In this document: one piece after another, positions 23,463 through 34,385 of the stretch
How positions within the stretch are numbered: position 1 is the stretch's first letter
Layout of the letters: each line of letters begins with the position of its first letter
Assembly: GCA_036365145.1 (NCBI GenBank)
Contig: JAEOAD010001566.1
Span: 1-64,000 of the forward strand
Reading direction: 5' to 3'
DNA from: Orientallactaga sibirica
Lineage: Eukaryota > Chordata > Mammalia > Rodentia > Dipodidae
Length of the DNA stretch: 64,000 nt
The notes under the pieces: generated by a model
The model's input: the letters and a program-made list of their open reading frames with translations, nothing else
What the model was told of the DNA's origin: nothing
The model's database searches: none
Made by a program: the position numbers and the translations under genes

Positions 23463-24612
23463 GGGGCTATGGCATCACATTCTCCAGGAACCTCTCCAGG
23501 GTACTCCCTTTATCTTTAAGTTTTTTCAGCAGCTCATTCAGACAGGATAAAGGCCCATGGCTAAATTTGCAAAAAAATTTTTTTTTTTAAACTTTTACTT
23601 TTACGGTTCGCTACACTGCGAACCCTTCCTGCTCCCTCTTTTTCTACCGAGAGGAGCAAAATTTTGGATTCCCACCTTACCTGGGAACTTACCAGTGCAC
23701 TGCCCTGACTGCAGAAAGTTCTGAGTCCCTCTTGAGTGAGTTTTCACGGGCCACCACTTGTCGCGACCGCCTCAACCAGCAAGGAAGACGCAACGTCGGA
23801 CTCTTCTTTCAGCAGTTTATTCAGGAACCTTGAACAATCTTCTGACCCGGGCAAACTCAAAACTTAAGAAGCCTTTGAACAGCCAACCCTGGTTTGGTGA
23901 ATGCAGATAGGTCCACATATGCGGAAGCATATAGATGCCCAAGCCAAATAAGGACTTGTTTATCCAGGAGAGCACTCGCCATCGGGAAGGCGGAAGGCGG
24001 AAGCCAGCACCATCTTTAAGGCGCGGCACCTCGCAGCTCTCTACATTTACTATTTTCAATTAAGCTGCATTTGGGGTTGAATATTGTTGACTTTGATGCT
24101 TTCAGATTGATAGGGCCTTTGACCTTTGCTTCTGCCATTATTGAAGGCAGGGTCTGATTCAGATTTAGGCTGACCCAGAACCCAATTCAGAACAGAATTC
24201 TCTACACTCAGCTGACAGGATAAAGGCTGTAGAGCAACACATAGCCTTAGGCATTTTGGCTTTAGAAGATGACCTGTTTGTTTTAATGCCCACACTTGTA
24301 TACTCTGTGCTGTTTTTTATTGAATGTGTATATTGCTCAGTTTACATTTAGAATTTGCCAGTAAATTGTTGCACCCAATCCACTAAGATACTTGCTTAGC
24401 AAGCAATCTCAACACCAAGGATTACTTCTGTGGTTGGATTGGGGTACAAGAGCTACACGTGGCACCTTAAATGTATATCCTGAAAGTATATAAAGGTGGA
24501 TCAGCAGATCTAAGAACACTGCAGATAAGTAGAAAACCCAAGCATCAAATCAATTCTGGATGCAAAAGTCGCTACATTATAATACAAGAAACACAAAGAA
24601 TCAAGCAATTAA

Positions 24613-25621
24613 ATGCCACCAAAAATTACAAATCCATCAGAAATGATCACCAATGAGACTGTTTTAGATGAAATGCCAAAGTTTTCAAAAAAAATTGTTA
24701 TATCTATACTCAAAGAAATCAATGAAGGAATGAAAGGAGTCAAACAAGAAAACAAAGGAATTAATGAAGAAAACAAACTGAAGGAGAACACAGCTTCCTG
24801 AAATAAGGAGGTCATTACAAGACATGAGTAAGGAAATAGGAATACTGAGGAAAACCCAGGCTGAAATTCTAGCTCTGAAGGACACAGTCTGTGAAATAAA
24901 AAATTCTATGGAAACAGAATGGAATGATGAAGGAGAGAACACAATATATAAACTAGAAGACAAGGTGGCAGAACTAATACAGTCCAACAAAGAGAAAGAC
25001 AAGCTAATAAGAAGGTATGAATGGGAATTTCAAGATATCTACAACACTATGAAAAGATCAAACATAAGAATTCAGGGTATAGTAGAAGGAGGAAAATTTC
25101 AATCTAGAGGCTTAGTATGCATTTTCAACAAAGTAATAGAAGAAAAATATCCCCAAATTGGGAAAGAAATGGCAATGCAGATACAAGAAGCTTTTAGAAC
25201 ACCAAACAGAGAAAACCTGGAGAGAACCTCTCCTTGTCATGTTATAATTAAACTATTAAACATGCAAACCAAAGAAAATATATTGAAAGTTAGAGAGAAA
25301 AGCAAGTCACCTACAAAGGCAAGTCCATCATAATAACAGTAGATTACTCAACACAAACTTTAAAAGCCAGAAGGGCTTGGAATGATGTATTCCAAGTTCT
25401 GAAAGATAACAACTGTCATCCAAGGTTACTTTATCCTGCAAAGCTATCTATCCAAATTGATAGAGAAATAAGGACATTCCACAACAAAAACAGGCTAAAG
25501 GAATTTATGACAACAAAACCAGCTCTACAGAAAATACTCAAAGGAATCCTTCACACTGAAGAGAAAGCAAAACACACAGAGGAGGAAATAGGAAAAAATA
25601 AGCCATACTCAAATAACAGTT
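24613..25621 (+). pseudogene. L1 ORF1 remnant (RNA-binding chaperone), frameshifted
   Basis: The first frame, 24613-24801, starts MPPKITNPSE and is lysine/glutamate-rich, coiled-coil-like, and ends at a TGA. A second frame, 24824-25333, continues with coiled coil and the RRM-like domain (KRSNIRIQGI, IQEAFRTPN, NLERTSPCHVIIK). A further frameshift then leads to the C-terminal domain (SIIITVDYSTQTLKARRAWN, LLYPAKLSIQI). ORF1p forms trimers that coat L1 RNA. At least two breaks make this copy non-functional. Confidence 0.82.
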
Positions 25622-25689
25622 AAAACAAGTGAGAACAGGGAAAACAGGAAGCACTACAAAACAAGAAGAATGGCAAGAATAAATACATA

Positions 25690-27745
25690 CCTTTCCATAA
25701 TAACTCTTAATATCAATGGCCTTCATGCCCCCACCAAAAGACAGAGTCTTGCAGACCATATTAAAAGGCAAGATCCTGCCATTTGTTGCCTCCACGAAAC
25801 TCATCCTTCAATCAAAGATAGAAACCTTCTTTGAGTGAAAGGATGGAAAATGGCATTTCAAGCCAATGGGTCTAGGAAACAAGCAGGGGCTTCTCTCCTA
25901 ATATCTGACAAGATAGCCTTCAAACCAACACTAGTGAGGAAAGATAAAGAAGGTCACTTTATACTGATTAAAGGAACACCCCAACAGGAGGACATTACAA
26001 CCCTAAATGTATATGCACCTAACATGGGGGGCTCCCAATTTCATTAAACAAACATTATTACACTTAAGGTCACAGATAATACCAAACACAATTGTAGTGG
26101 GTAACTTCAATACCCCACTCTCATGAATTGACAGGTCATCCCAGCAAAAAATAAACAGAGAGACATCCAGATTAAATGATGTCATGGAACACATTGACCC
26201 AACAAATACATACTGAACATTCCATCCAAATGCTGCAGAATATATGGTTTTCTCAGAAGCACATGGAACATACTCTAAACTAGACCATATATTAGGACAC
26301 AAAGCAAATCTTAACAAATACAGAAAAATTGAAATAATCCCTTGTACTCTACGTGACCATAGTTGGATAAAACTGAAAATCTGCACTAAGAAAAACTACA
26401 GAGCATAAAGACATTCATGGAGACTAGACAGTACACTATCAAAGAATGAATCAGTCATTAAGGAAATCAAGAAATTCATAGAATCAAATGATGATGAGAA
26501 TACAATATACCAAAACCTTTGGGACAAAATGAAGGCAGTTCTAAGAGAGAAATTTATAGCTCTAAGTGCCTATATTAAGAAATTAGAGAGTTCACAAGTA
26601 AACAATTTAATGCTTCACCTTAAGGCCTTGGAAAAAGAAGAACAATGCCAACCAAAAATAAGTAGATGGGAAGAAATAATAAAGATTAGGACAGAAATTA
26701 ATGAAATAGAAATTAAAAAAAAACAATCCAAAGAATCAATGAAACAAAGGCTTGGTTTTTTATAGGGGTAAACAAGATTGATAAACGCTTAGCAAATCTG
26801 ACCAGAAGAAAGAGAGAAGAGACAAAAATTAATAAAATTAAGAGATGAAAAAGGCATCATTGCAACAGATACCAAAGGAATTCAGAAAATCATACAGACA
26901 TACTTTAAGAATATATAAGCCTCTAAGCTTGAAAATCTGAAACAAATGGATGATTTCCTTGATTTATTTGACCTACCTAAATTAAATCAAGATGAGATTA
27001 ACCACTTAGATAGACCTATAACAAGTATGGAGATCTAAGCAGTTAAAAAAGTCTCCCACCTAAAAAAAGACCAGGCTCAGAAGGATTCACTGGTGAATTT
27101 TATCAGACATTCCTGGAAGAACTAACACCACTGCTTCTCACTCTGATACCAAAACCAGACAAAGATAGAATTAAAAAAAGAAAATTACTGACCAATCTCC
27201 TTCATGAATGGCAAACAGAATACAAGACTATATCAGAAAGATTATCCACACCGACCAAGTAGGCTTTATCCCAGAGATGCAGGGATGGTTCATATATGCA
27301 AATTGATAAATATAATACATCGTATAAATGGTCTGAAGGACAAAAATCACATGGTCGTCTCAATAGATGCATAAAAGGCATTTGACAAAATCCAACATCC
27401 CTTCATGGTAAAAGTATTACAGAAACAGGGAATAGAAGGAACATATCTCAACATAATAAAAGCTATTTATGACAAACCTACAGCCAAGATAATACTAAAT
27501 GGGGAAAATTTTGAAGCTTTTCCAATAAATTCAGTAACAAGACAAGGGTGTCCACTGTCCCCACTTTTATTTAATATAGTACTGAAAGTCTTTGCTATAG
27601 CAATTAGGCAAGAGACACTCATGAAATGGATATAGATTGGAAAGGAAAAGATCAAGTTATCATTACTTGCAGATAATATTATTGTATACATAAAGGACCG
27701 TAAAGACTCTATGAGCAAACTATTAGAGCTGATAAACACTTTTAG
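25690..27745 (+). pseudogene. L1 ORF2 remnant (endonuclease and reverse transcriptase), truncated
   Basis: The endonuclease start (SIITLNINGLHAPTKR) is at about 25695-25745. The next pieces run through 25835-26047 and 26529-26765, with a stop before the ATG at 25842. The reverse transcriptase segment at 27405-27635 holds [13 protein letters not shown]. The catalytic motif expected to read FADD appears as LADN around 27660-27675 (cttgcagataat). At about 27745, after [14 protein letters not shown], the sequence jumps into L1 3'UTR, so the rest of the protein is missing. The catalytic change alone would abolish reverse transcription. Confidence 0.82.
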
Positions 27746-28585
27746 CAATGTAGGTGCTGAGCAGAAAACCTTCTCCCTACAGACAAGCCAACTGAAAGCT
27801 GGAGAGAGCTGCACTGTATGTAGCCCTATGGGAGACAGAAGTCATCAGTGGTGAAAACAGTGGACACTGGAAGCCTGTAGTTTGGCCAGACAGGCCAAAT
27901 GACTGAAAGAGTGCAATAGTGGCATGTCTGCTCTGGGGAAACCAACTGTTCTTTAATTGGACAGAAGGTCCACTCTATGGGAGGGGGACCCATGCCTGGT
28001 ACCGAAAAGTCTAATCAAAAGTCTATGGCAGGGGAAATCATGAGCCTTAGGGGTATAAAACCTGCTCTTGTCTGGCTAAATGTATATATTATTCTCACCA
28101 AACTGTCCTGAAAGCTTTACATTTACTGTTCATATATCAATGCTACTCTGGCTTCTAGTTAGAAAAGCTTCTCTTTTCAGATGGCAGTGACCACTGGGAT
28201 GACCCAAAAGGCAACATAGTGCTGAGAAGAGGGGATGAAGAAATGTCCAGCACTTAAATATCTCTATTACACCCTCCAAGGCTCCATTGTGGAGGAGGTG
28301 GCACAAGGGCTGTAAGAGCCAAAGGAAGGGTACAATTCCTTACAATGCAACACTGCAGACAGAAATTGTCCTCAGTATCCATGACCTTGCAGTGCCTAGC
28401 AATACCTTCACAAGACCCTCATAATAGGAGAAAAAGATGATGACATCAATTTAAAAAGAGACTAATGGAGAGAGGGAGGGAATATAATGGAGAGCAGAAT
28501 TTTGAAGAAAAAGGGGGAGTGGAGGGACATGTCATGTTTTATTGTCTGTAAGTATAAAAGTTGTCAATAAAAAAAATTAAAATAA
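27746..28585 (+). other. L1 3'UTR joined to truncated ORF2
   Basis: The sequence from gtgctgagcagaaaacc onward is the reverse complement of the 3'UTR seen at 7813-8660, ending in the shared gttgtcaataaaa terminus. The ORF2 C-terminus seen in other copies (PLLGIYPK region) is skipped. Confidence 0.8.
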
Positions 28586-28587
28586 AA

Positions 28588-28742
28588 AAAATCATGCTGG
28601 GTGTGGTGGCACACACCTTTAATCCCAACACTTGGGAGACAGAGGTAGGAGGATCACTGTGAGTTCGAGGTCACCCTGAGACTACATAGTTAATTCCAGG
28701 TAAACCTAGACCAGAGTGAGACCCTACCTCAAAAAAAAAAAA
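28588..28742 (+). mobile_element. B1 SINE
   Basis: Plus-strand B1: gctgggtgtggtggcacac, cctttaatcccaacacttgg, A-rich tail at 28730-28742. It was inserted into the L1 tail. Confidence 0.9.
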
Positions 28743-29243
28743 TCATGAATACCAGAATATACTGGATTAATGTGTCACAATATTTTTATAAGTTGAATAG
28801 TTGGTGGATCAGCATGACTATATAATCTTTCAAAACATCCATTAAATTGAAGTATTTACTCTAGCTCAGTGGTTTACAGTACTTCCATCCATTTAAGCCT
28901 TACTATTTTCTAACATCTGAGTAAATTTAACATTTCATCCCAGGTTTGACCCACAGGGAGGATGGAGCTAGGAGATGTACAATAGGTTACTACACATTGT
29001 CTTCACTCTCGCAAAAGTCACATTGAGAGTGTAGATATCACATTCCTTTTATGACCACACTTTCCATCACTGCTCATGGCAAAGACATAGGTAAGATAAA
29101 AACTCATGTTATCTTGCATCCAGGATGGAGTTGTGCACATTATAATCATTCCATTAGCCTCTGGATAATCATATTTAACATTCATTTTTATGCTGTGTGT
29201 TACATGCATTTATCCAAGTGAACAGGTTAAGAAATGCCATCTT
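28743..29243. other. No gene or clear repeat recognised
   Basis: About 0.5 kb. The 63-aa minus frame at 29018-29209 shows no motif. Confidence 0.5.
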
Positions 29244-29463
29244 GGGCTGGAGAGATGGCTTAGCAGTTAGAGCATTTGCCTGCAAAGCCAAAGGATCCTG
29301 GTTCAACTCTCCAGGACCCTATGTAAGCCAGATGCACAAGGGGTGCATGAATCTGGACTTTATTTGCAGTGGCTAGAGGCCCTGGTGCACCCATTCTCTC
29401 TCTCTCTCTCTTTCTGCCTCTCTCCCTCTCTCAAATACATAAATGAAATATATTTAAAAAAAA
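29244..29463 (+). mobile_element. DIP-like SINE, near full length
   Basis: The best-preserved member: ggctggagagatggcttagc head, ggttcaactctccaggaccc B-box region, gtaagccagatgcacaagg, gcagtggctagaggccctgg, (CT)n at 29396-29440 and an A-rich tail. The head resembles ID/B2-type tRNA-derived SINEs; the promoter boxes are relics inside a retroposon and do not make a tRNA gene. Confidence 0.9.
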
Positions 29464-29775
29464 TAATTTCCATCTTTTTCTACATCTCAGCAAAATCTTC
29501 AGCTCCTGAAGTTCCTATGAGTAAGAAGAAATATAACCTTTGTGTATCAGTATCTAATACAAAGGAAGCAGATCCTTGATTTCAACTATGAAAAATCCAT
29601 CTCAGAAATCATTTGGTAGGGTTTTACAAAGTGGCTTAATTTAAAACACAGCATATAGCCATGAAAAAGCAATATTTTTGAATTGTTTGCAAAAGTATAG
29701 CACACCCAATATGGTTGATTCAGAGAATTTAATAAAAGAATTGCATACAAAGTTGTGATATGAACGGGTGGTATA

Positions 29776-30126
29776 TTAGTTATCTTTCTCACTGGGATAC
29801 AATCTATGACAGAAAGAATTTAAGGGAGGAGAGGTTAACTTGGCTCACGGTTTCATGGGTTTCAGTCAGTTGTGTTGGGGAAGGCATGGTGGAGCGGCTG
29901 TAGTCCATGGTGGTGGGGGCTTCTTCCCATGGAAGGCCAATTAAAGATGCAGTAAACAGGATGGAAGTGGGACCTAGCTGGGAGTCTCAAAGGCTGGCCA
30001 CCAGTGACCCATCTCTCTCAACAAAGGCCCACCTCCTAAAGTTTTCACAACTTCCAGAACTCTGCCATCAGCCACAGGTCAAACATAGGAGCTATAGGAG
30101 AATTTTCAGATTTAAACCATCACAGG
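29776..30126 (+). repeat. MaLR-like LTR
   Basis: tagttatctttctcactggg, then ggctcacggtttcatgggtttcagt, cccacctcctaaagttttcac and gatttaaaccatcaca follow the layout of rodent MaLR LTRs. The 105-aa frame at 29907-30224 is spurious. Confidence 0.62.
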
Positions 30127-30689
30127 TAGGAAAGCATGTAGAGCTACCAGTAGGGAACTTCAGAAACACTCATATTTGTAGGAAGGGACTACCATTGACC
30201 CAATCGCACCAGCGAGGGAAATAGGGACAAATACAATGAAATTCTCTCTTCCCACTGCAGCCTTCTGCAAGCAGCTCCCGTTGGAGAAGTTCAGCCTGTA
30301 CTCAGAAGGCAAGGGTGGCTGGTTGATTGGCTTAGATCATTGGAATTGCCTTCCTTGTGTACAGTGTACTGCATAGAGGGCTGAGGGTGATTCTTAGGAG
30401 ACAAAGGAAATTATCTAGCACCACTATTAATCTCTTAAAAAGTCTCATCAAGAATAAAATAAAACTTATATAACATGGTCCCTACTTTGCTGTCTAAGTT
30501 GTTTTCCTCCTGATATCCATATATTGTGGATTTTTTCTTCCTCCAAGGGTCTAAATGCTTCCCTATGCCCTGACAATTGGACAGTTGTTATTCTTCTAGA
30601 TTTAGCTCAGACTTCACCTTTCTCAGGTGAAAAGTATATTTTGTTCGATTTTTCAACCAAGATCAAGATAAGTCTTGCTTCCAATGTTT
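30127..30689. other. No gene or clear repeat recognised
   Basis: Single-copy-looking sequence; nothing supported. Confidence 0.5.
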
Positions 30690-30865
30690 TTTTTTCTTTT
30701 TTCTTTTTTCTTTTTTTGTTTTGTTTTTTTTGAGGTAGGGTCTCACTCCAACTCAGACTGACCTGGAATTCACTATGTAGTCTCAGAGTGGCCTTGAACT
30801 CACGGTGATCCTCTACCTCTGCCTCCGGAGTGCTGGGATTAAAGGCATGCACCACCATGCCTGGC
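30690..30865 (-). mobile_element. B1 SINE with long T-rich tail
   Basis: Minus-strand B1: tgaggtagggtctcactcca, tatgtagtctcagagtggcc, gtgctgggattaaaggcatg. Confidence 0.9.
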
Positions 30866-32189
30866 CCTGTTTCTTATATTTCCATTTCATCACCTAAATG
30901 ATAACAGTCATATTATGGTAGCCAATAATATTGATTTCTTCCTTTTAAGCAGTACTTGAATCAAACAGGTATACCTTAGTAGAGACTTGAGGCGGCACAG
31001 GAAAAAAAACACACGACCACCAGATGGCAGTACCAACATGAGCTTTATGGAAAACAGCAGGGGTGGAGGGTGGTGGTGGGATTTGCTTACAGTAACCCCC
31101 AGAGGCTATGACCTCTACTGCTCTGTATCTCTAGACTTTACCCAAATCCCTGGATCATAGTAGGGACTTAACTGAGAATTAAGCAAACAGTGGGAATAAA
31201 GAAGGAAGGGAGGGAGACAAGGAGGGAGGAGATAGGCAGACAAGCAGGAAGGAAGTTCTATCCATTCATGGTTTCATGTTTAGCTTTTTACTTAATTTGT
31301 AACTTTTTAGCACTTAATATATTAGCTAATCAGAAAAGTGAATTGCATGTATTGCATATTTAAAACAAACATTCAATTTAAACTTTTGAAAAAAGTAGCT
31401 TGGAAATTAGAGAATCCTATACTAATTCTAAAATTCCTAAGATAGATCCAAACTACATGTTTCATTAGCAGCACTGAATTGTCTGGATTACCAAAATTCT
31501 CAACACAGAGGAGAATGCAATAGAGGATGAGAAAACTGACAAGGGATTGTCAAAAAGAGAAGCAGCTCTGCACAAGAGAAATCAATCAGTACAGCTTTTT
31601 TAGGACAGCTTCAGCTCATTAACGATTTCATCTGTTTGCCTCTCTAGATACAGAACAGGGCTCTTTGTGCTCTTCAGTGCAGGGCACATCCATCCTTTTG
31701 AAACCATTTGCTGCCTCTTGGAACAGCCCTAGGGCAAGTGTAGTTCGTATCTGTTGGTTAGCATGAACGTGAAGCCTTGAGTTACAGTCACAGTTTCAGT
31801 ACTGATCATTCTTAGTATTTCATGAAAGAAACTAGAAATATACCCTCATGTTGGTGTTCTCTTATATTTATTATTTCTTTACCCCTTCCATTATTTGAGT
31901 CGTTGTCTTATTTATGATATCTTTTTCAAAAATCTTCCAGAGAAAACTCATATACTTGTGACTTTTGAGACAGGATAGCATGTTTAGAATAGTTGATAGA
32001 AAGTGGTTTCTTTGTACCATGCTATCTAATTATGTTGTCAATACTGGATCCTTTTTAAAGTGATCAGCAGAATGTTCTCATGTCAACATCAATATCCGGA
32101 TCCTCAGCAGATGGAAGTGAGGGAGGCAGCAGGCTGATGGTACTCTCTGATCAGACCTTGTTGAACATCTCAGGCCTGCCTCATGTAGC
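30866..32189. other. No gene recognised
   Basis: AT-rich, with a purine-rich tract (ggaagggagggagacaagg) at 31200-31255. No reading frame or repeat I can name. Confidence 0.45.
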
Positions 32190-32244
32190 TCAGGGCTCTT
32201 AGGAAACATGGATATCCCTCGGATTTTTTTCCTAGAAAATTGTG

Positions 32245-32735
32245 TTTAAATTTTACCTTTAGCTCCTTTAAAAGGTCTTGGTCTTTTCCCCATTAGTCAC
32301 CTCCTCACATTTTCTTATGGTTTCTAGTGTAAGCTCCTTTTTAGGAGTCTTCAAATCATCTTCAAATTTTTTTTTTCAACTGAGCCAATGCATCTCCATC
32401 TTGTTCTGGAAAATATTTTTCAAGTTCTTGCTCAGTGACTTCATGCTTTTCTACAATTTAGTTCTCAGTTGAGCTTCTCTGAATTTCTCAGCTAGTCCAT
32501 TCTGAATCTGGTTGATCAGCTGACTGCAAGTCCAGCCTGTGACTCCTCAGTTCTCAAGTTCAGTTGTTGCACATGGTCTCCAGTTTGTTCATAGCCATGG
32601 TCTTCTGGGCACAGTAATGGCTGTGGGTTTTGATGTCAAGCTCAATGACATCACCAAAGTAGCACACATCTGAGTACTGTTCACATCTAGCTGTAGCAAG
32701 TGCCACTCCATCCAGTTTCTCCTGTAGCCATCTTT
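32245..32735 (-). pseudogene. Probable pseudogene of an unidentified charged, coiled-coil-like protein
   Basis: The minus strand translates, across several frames, into protein-like text: QEKLDGVALATARCEQYSD, then GDVIELDIKTHSHYCAQK and MNKLETMCNN; after shifts LRTEESQAGL, EKHEVTEQELEKYF and ETIRKCEEVTNGEKTK. Such continuity across at least three breaks is unlikely in random sequence and suggests an old, probably processed, copy of a host gene. I do not recognise the parent. No poly(A) tail or target duplication was found, and the left limit is uncertain (it may reach 32190). Confidence 0.5.
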
Positions 32736-33018
32736 GCCTTGCCCTGCTTTGATTTGAATCTATGCTTTTCTGGCTTTTCTGGGTCTCAAGTATAAGATCA
32801 TACTGTCTGAAAATAAGGATAACTTGATTTATTCCTTCCCTACTTGTATCATTATTTCTCTTGCTTCATTGCTGTAAGACTTTAGTAACAACACCTAATG
32901 AGGGGACAGTGGACAGCCTTGCCTTCCTGATTTTAAAGGAAATTATTTCAATTTTTCTCATTTGATATAACGTCAGCTACAGGTATGTCATATAAAGCCT
33001 GTATTGTGTTGAGGTATG

Positions 33019-33928
33019 TGTGATAGCTAAATTATGTTGTTCACTTGATCATATTAGGAACCAAGTGAGACACATACCTTTAGGGTAGTCTGGGTGGGTA
33101 TTTACAGGAGGGATTGATAGAGGGAGGGAGAGCTTCCCCCAGAGTGGGCTGCCTTTCTGGTGGAGGACTACATATGAAGAAGCTACATATGAAGACTACA
33201 TATGAAGAAGCCCCTTGCCTGACTACCTGTGCTACTTGGTAGTGCATGCATCTGCCCTGTCACTGTTACCCTTTGTGGACATGGTAATCCAGCTTTATCA
33301 GTCTTCCAATGTGGTAGTTTGAATATATGTCCCCCAATATATTCAATGTTTTATTAGTTACAGTTTGCATCTGCAATCACCTTGCTAGAGGCAAGGTCAC
33401 TGGGGGCCCGGTCTTAAGGTGTTAATGGTGGGTTTGAGATTCCATTGTAAAGATATGCAAATTTGCCTAGCAGGAGTTCCTGAAGTGTGCTGTGTGACCT
33501 TTTGGCTGTAGTTTTGCTCTGTGTGCTGTGGTGGCTGGTTCGCTTTTGCTCTTTCTGCCTGGCCTTGTGAGAGCAGGCCGCTTCTTCTGCCATTATGGAA
33601 CTTCCCTTGGATCTGTAAGCTTCAATAAATAATATCCTTTCCTCCATAACTGTGCCTGGTCTGGAAGTTCATCTCAGTGAACCTGAAGCTGTCTGCTACA
33701 CATGGTAATCCAGCTTTATCAGTCTTCCAATGTGAACTGAAGATCAGAGGCTCTCCAGGAATCTGCCAGCCCCTCAGTGACAGGTCATGATTGTTCTCCA
33801 AGTCTCTAGTCTGCAGACAGCTGTTGTTGGACAGTTCATCCCGTATCATGTAAACTAATCTGATAAGTCCCCTTTAAATATGCGTTTGTTCTATTGGCTC
33901 TGTTCTTGTAGAGAAACCCAGTGAATAC
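33019..33928 (+). mobile_element. Older ERVL-type LTR, itself interrupted
   Basis: tgtgatagctaaattatgtt at the left, cttcccccagagtgggctgcc, tgaactgaagatcagaggctctccagg and a ctctgttcttgtagagaaaccc end align with the LTRs at 63490 and (inverted) 37309-37848. Candidate 5-bp target copies are gtatg (33014-33018) and gtgtg (33929-33933), with a mutated 3' end. The LTR at 33310-33700 is inserted in it. Confidence 0.7.
33310..33700 (+). mobile_element. ERVL/MaLR-type solo LTR with 30-bp flanking direct repeats
   Basis: A 391-bp LTR of the same family as 1430-1827 and 14052-14438 (TGTGGTAG...CTGCTACA). It is flanked by identical 30-bp sequences at 33280-33309 and 33701-33730, beginning catggtaatccagc and ending cagtcttccaa. 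Family members elsewhere have a 5-bp duplication (aaggg at 12294/14439). Confidence 0.92.
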
Positions 33929-34094
33929 GTGTGTTCCTTCTATTCCTCGTTTCTCTAGAACTTTTATCATGAGGGGGTGTTAACTTTTTACAGGTATTTT
34001 TGTCACCTATTGAGACAATAATGATTTTTGCCTCTGTGTGTTATATATTACATTTATTGATCTGCAGCTGCTGAACTATCCTTACATCCCTGCA

Positions 34095-34385
34095 ATTTGG
34101 GATTGTGAAAATTCTTCAAAGTGTATGGTTCATGGAAAGAATCTGCTCCCGTGTTACCAAGGAAAAGCAGGTATTCCACATTCAGCTCAAGATGACAGTT
34201 TTCCATAATTACATCAAACATTATAGGATGGACTCCAAAAACAGCTTGTAAACTCACGGACTCATCTTCCTTATATCTTCTGTGAACCTCTGGAATAGTA
34301 TTTAAGTCCTTCAATAGTTTACTTGCAAAAGAATTATAGACACTGTGATTCATATAATACATAAAGGCTTGAGCATCACTCTGAG
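34095..34385 (-). other. Unidentified exon-like open frame
   Basis: A minus-strand frame (stop-free across 34054-34362 and upstream) reads like real protein: SDAQAFMYYMNHSVYNSFAS, then LLKDLNTIPEVHRRYKEDES, FGVHPIMFDVIMENCHLE and EYLLFLGNTGADSFHEPY. Upstream on the minus strand a pyrimidine-poor but plausible acceptor (aaattgtcctcag) ends just before the frame, at about 34379. The last dozen codons (34054-34094) are L1 sequence, so the coding part ends near 34095. I do not recognise the protein. It could be one exon of a gene, an exon relic, or part of an old transposon. Confidence 0.45.

Larger units (their letters stand above)
21539..24045 (-). mobile_element. Class II endogenous retrovirus, internally deleted provirus
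   Basis: Two LTRs, 21539-21845 (3' LTR) and 23759-24045 (5' LTR), bound a 1.9-kb interior. A perfect 6-bp target duplication, tttact, lies at 21533-21538 and 24046-24051. Read on the minus strand the LTR begins TGTAGAGAGCTGCGAGGTGC and ends CGACA, with AATAAA about 45 bases before the end. Next to the 5' LTR, minus-strand TGGTGGCCCGTG (23756 down to 23745) matches the 3' end of tRNA-Ile, so it may be the primer site. A purine tract lies at 21846-21861. The interior keeps a Gag-like N-terminal part and an Env transmembrane-like C-terminal part with nothing between that looks like protease, reverse transcriptase or integrase. It inserted against the orientation of the host L1. Confidence 0.9.
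21100..28585 (+). mobile_element. LINE-1, plus strand, degraded, with class II provirus in its 5'UTR
   Basis: The 5'UTR-like sequence is 21100-21538 and resumes at 24052-24610 after the provirus. ORF1 remnants are at 24613-25621 and ORF2 remnants at about 25690-27745. ORF2 then joins a 3'UTR directly, because the C-terminal third is deleted. The element ends in agtataaaagttgtcaat and an A-rich tail at 28560-28590. Homologous regions occur on the minus strand at 54262-62020, which gave the domain order. Confidence 0.85.
32785..34085 (-). mobile_element. LINE-1 ORF2 fragment split by nested LTRs
   Basis: 32785-33018 matches the reverse transcriptase region of the minus L1 at 57715-57960 (ggggacagtggacagccttg, cattgtgttgagg-like). 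The match resumes at 33934-34085 (ttccttctattcctcgtttctctagaac, ttttatcatgagggggtgtt, catccctgcaatttggga). Between them sits an ERVL-type LTR. Confidence 0.78.

Noticed and set aside
29244..29330. Possible tRNA gene (A- and B-box-like sequences)
   Set aside because: It is the tRNA-derived head of a SINE, repeated in many copies with a body and A-rich tail; no cloverleaf gene end is present.
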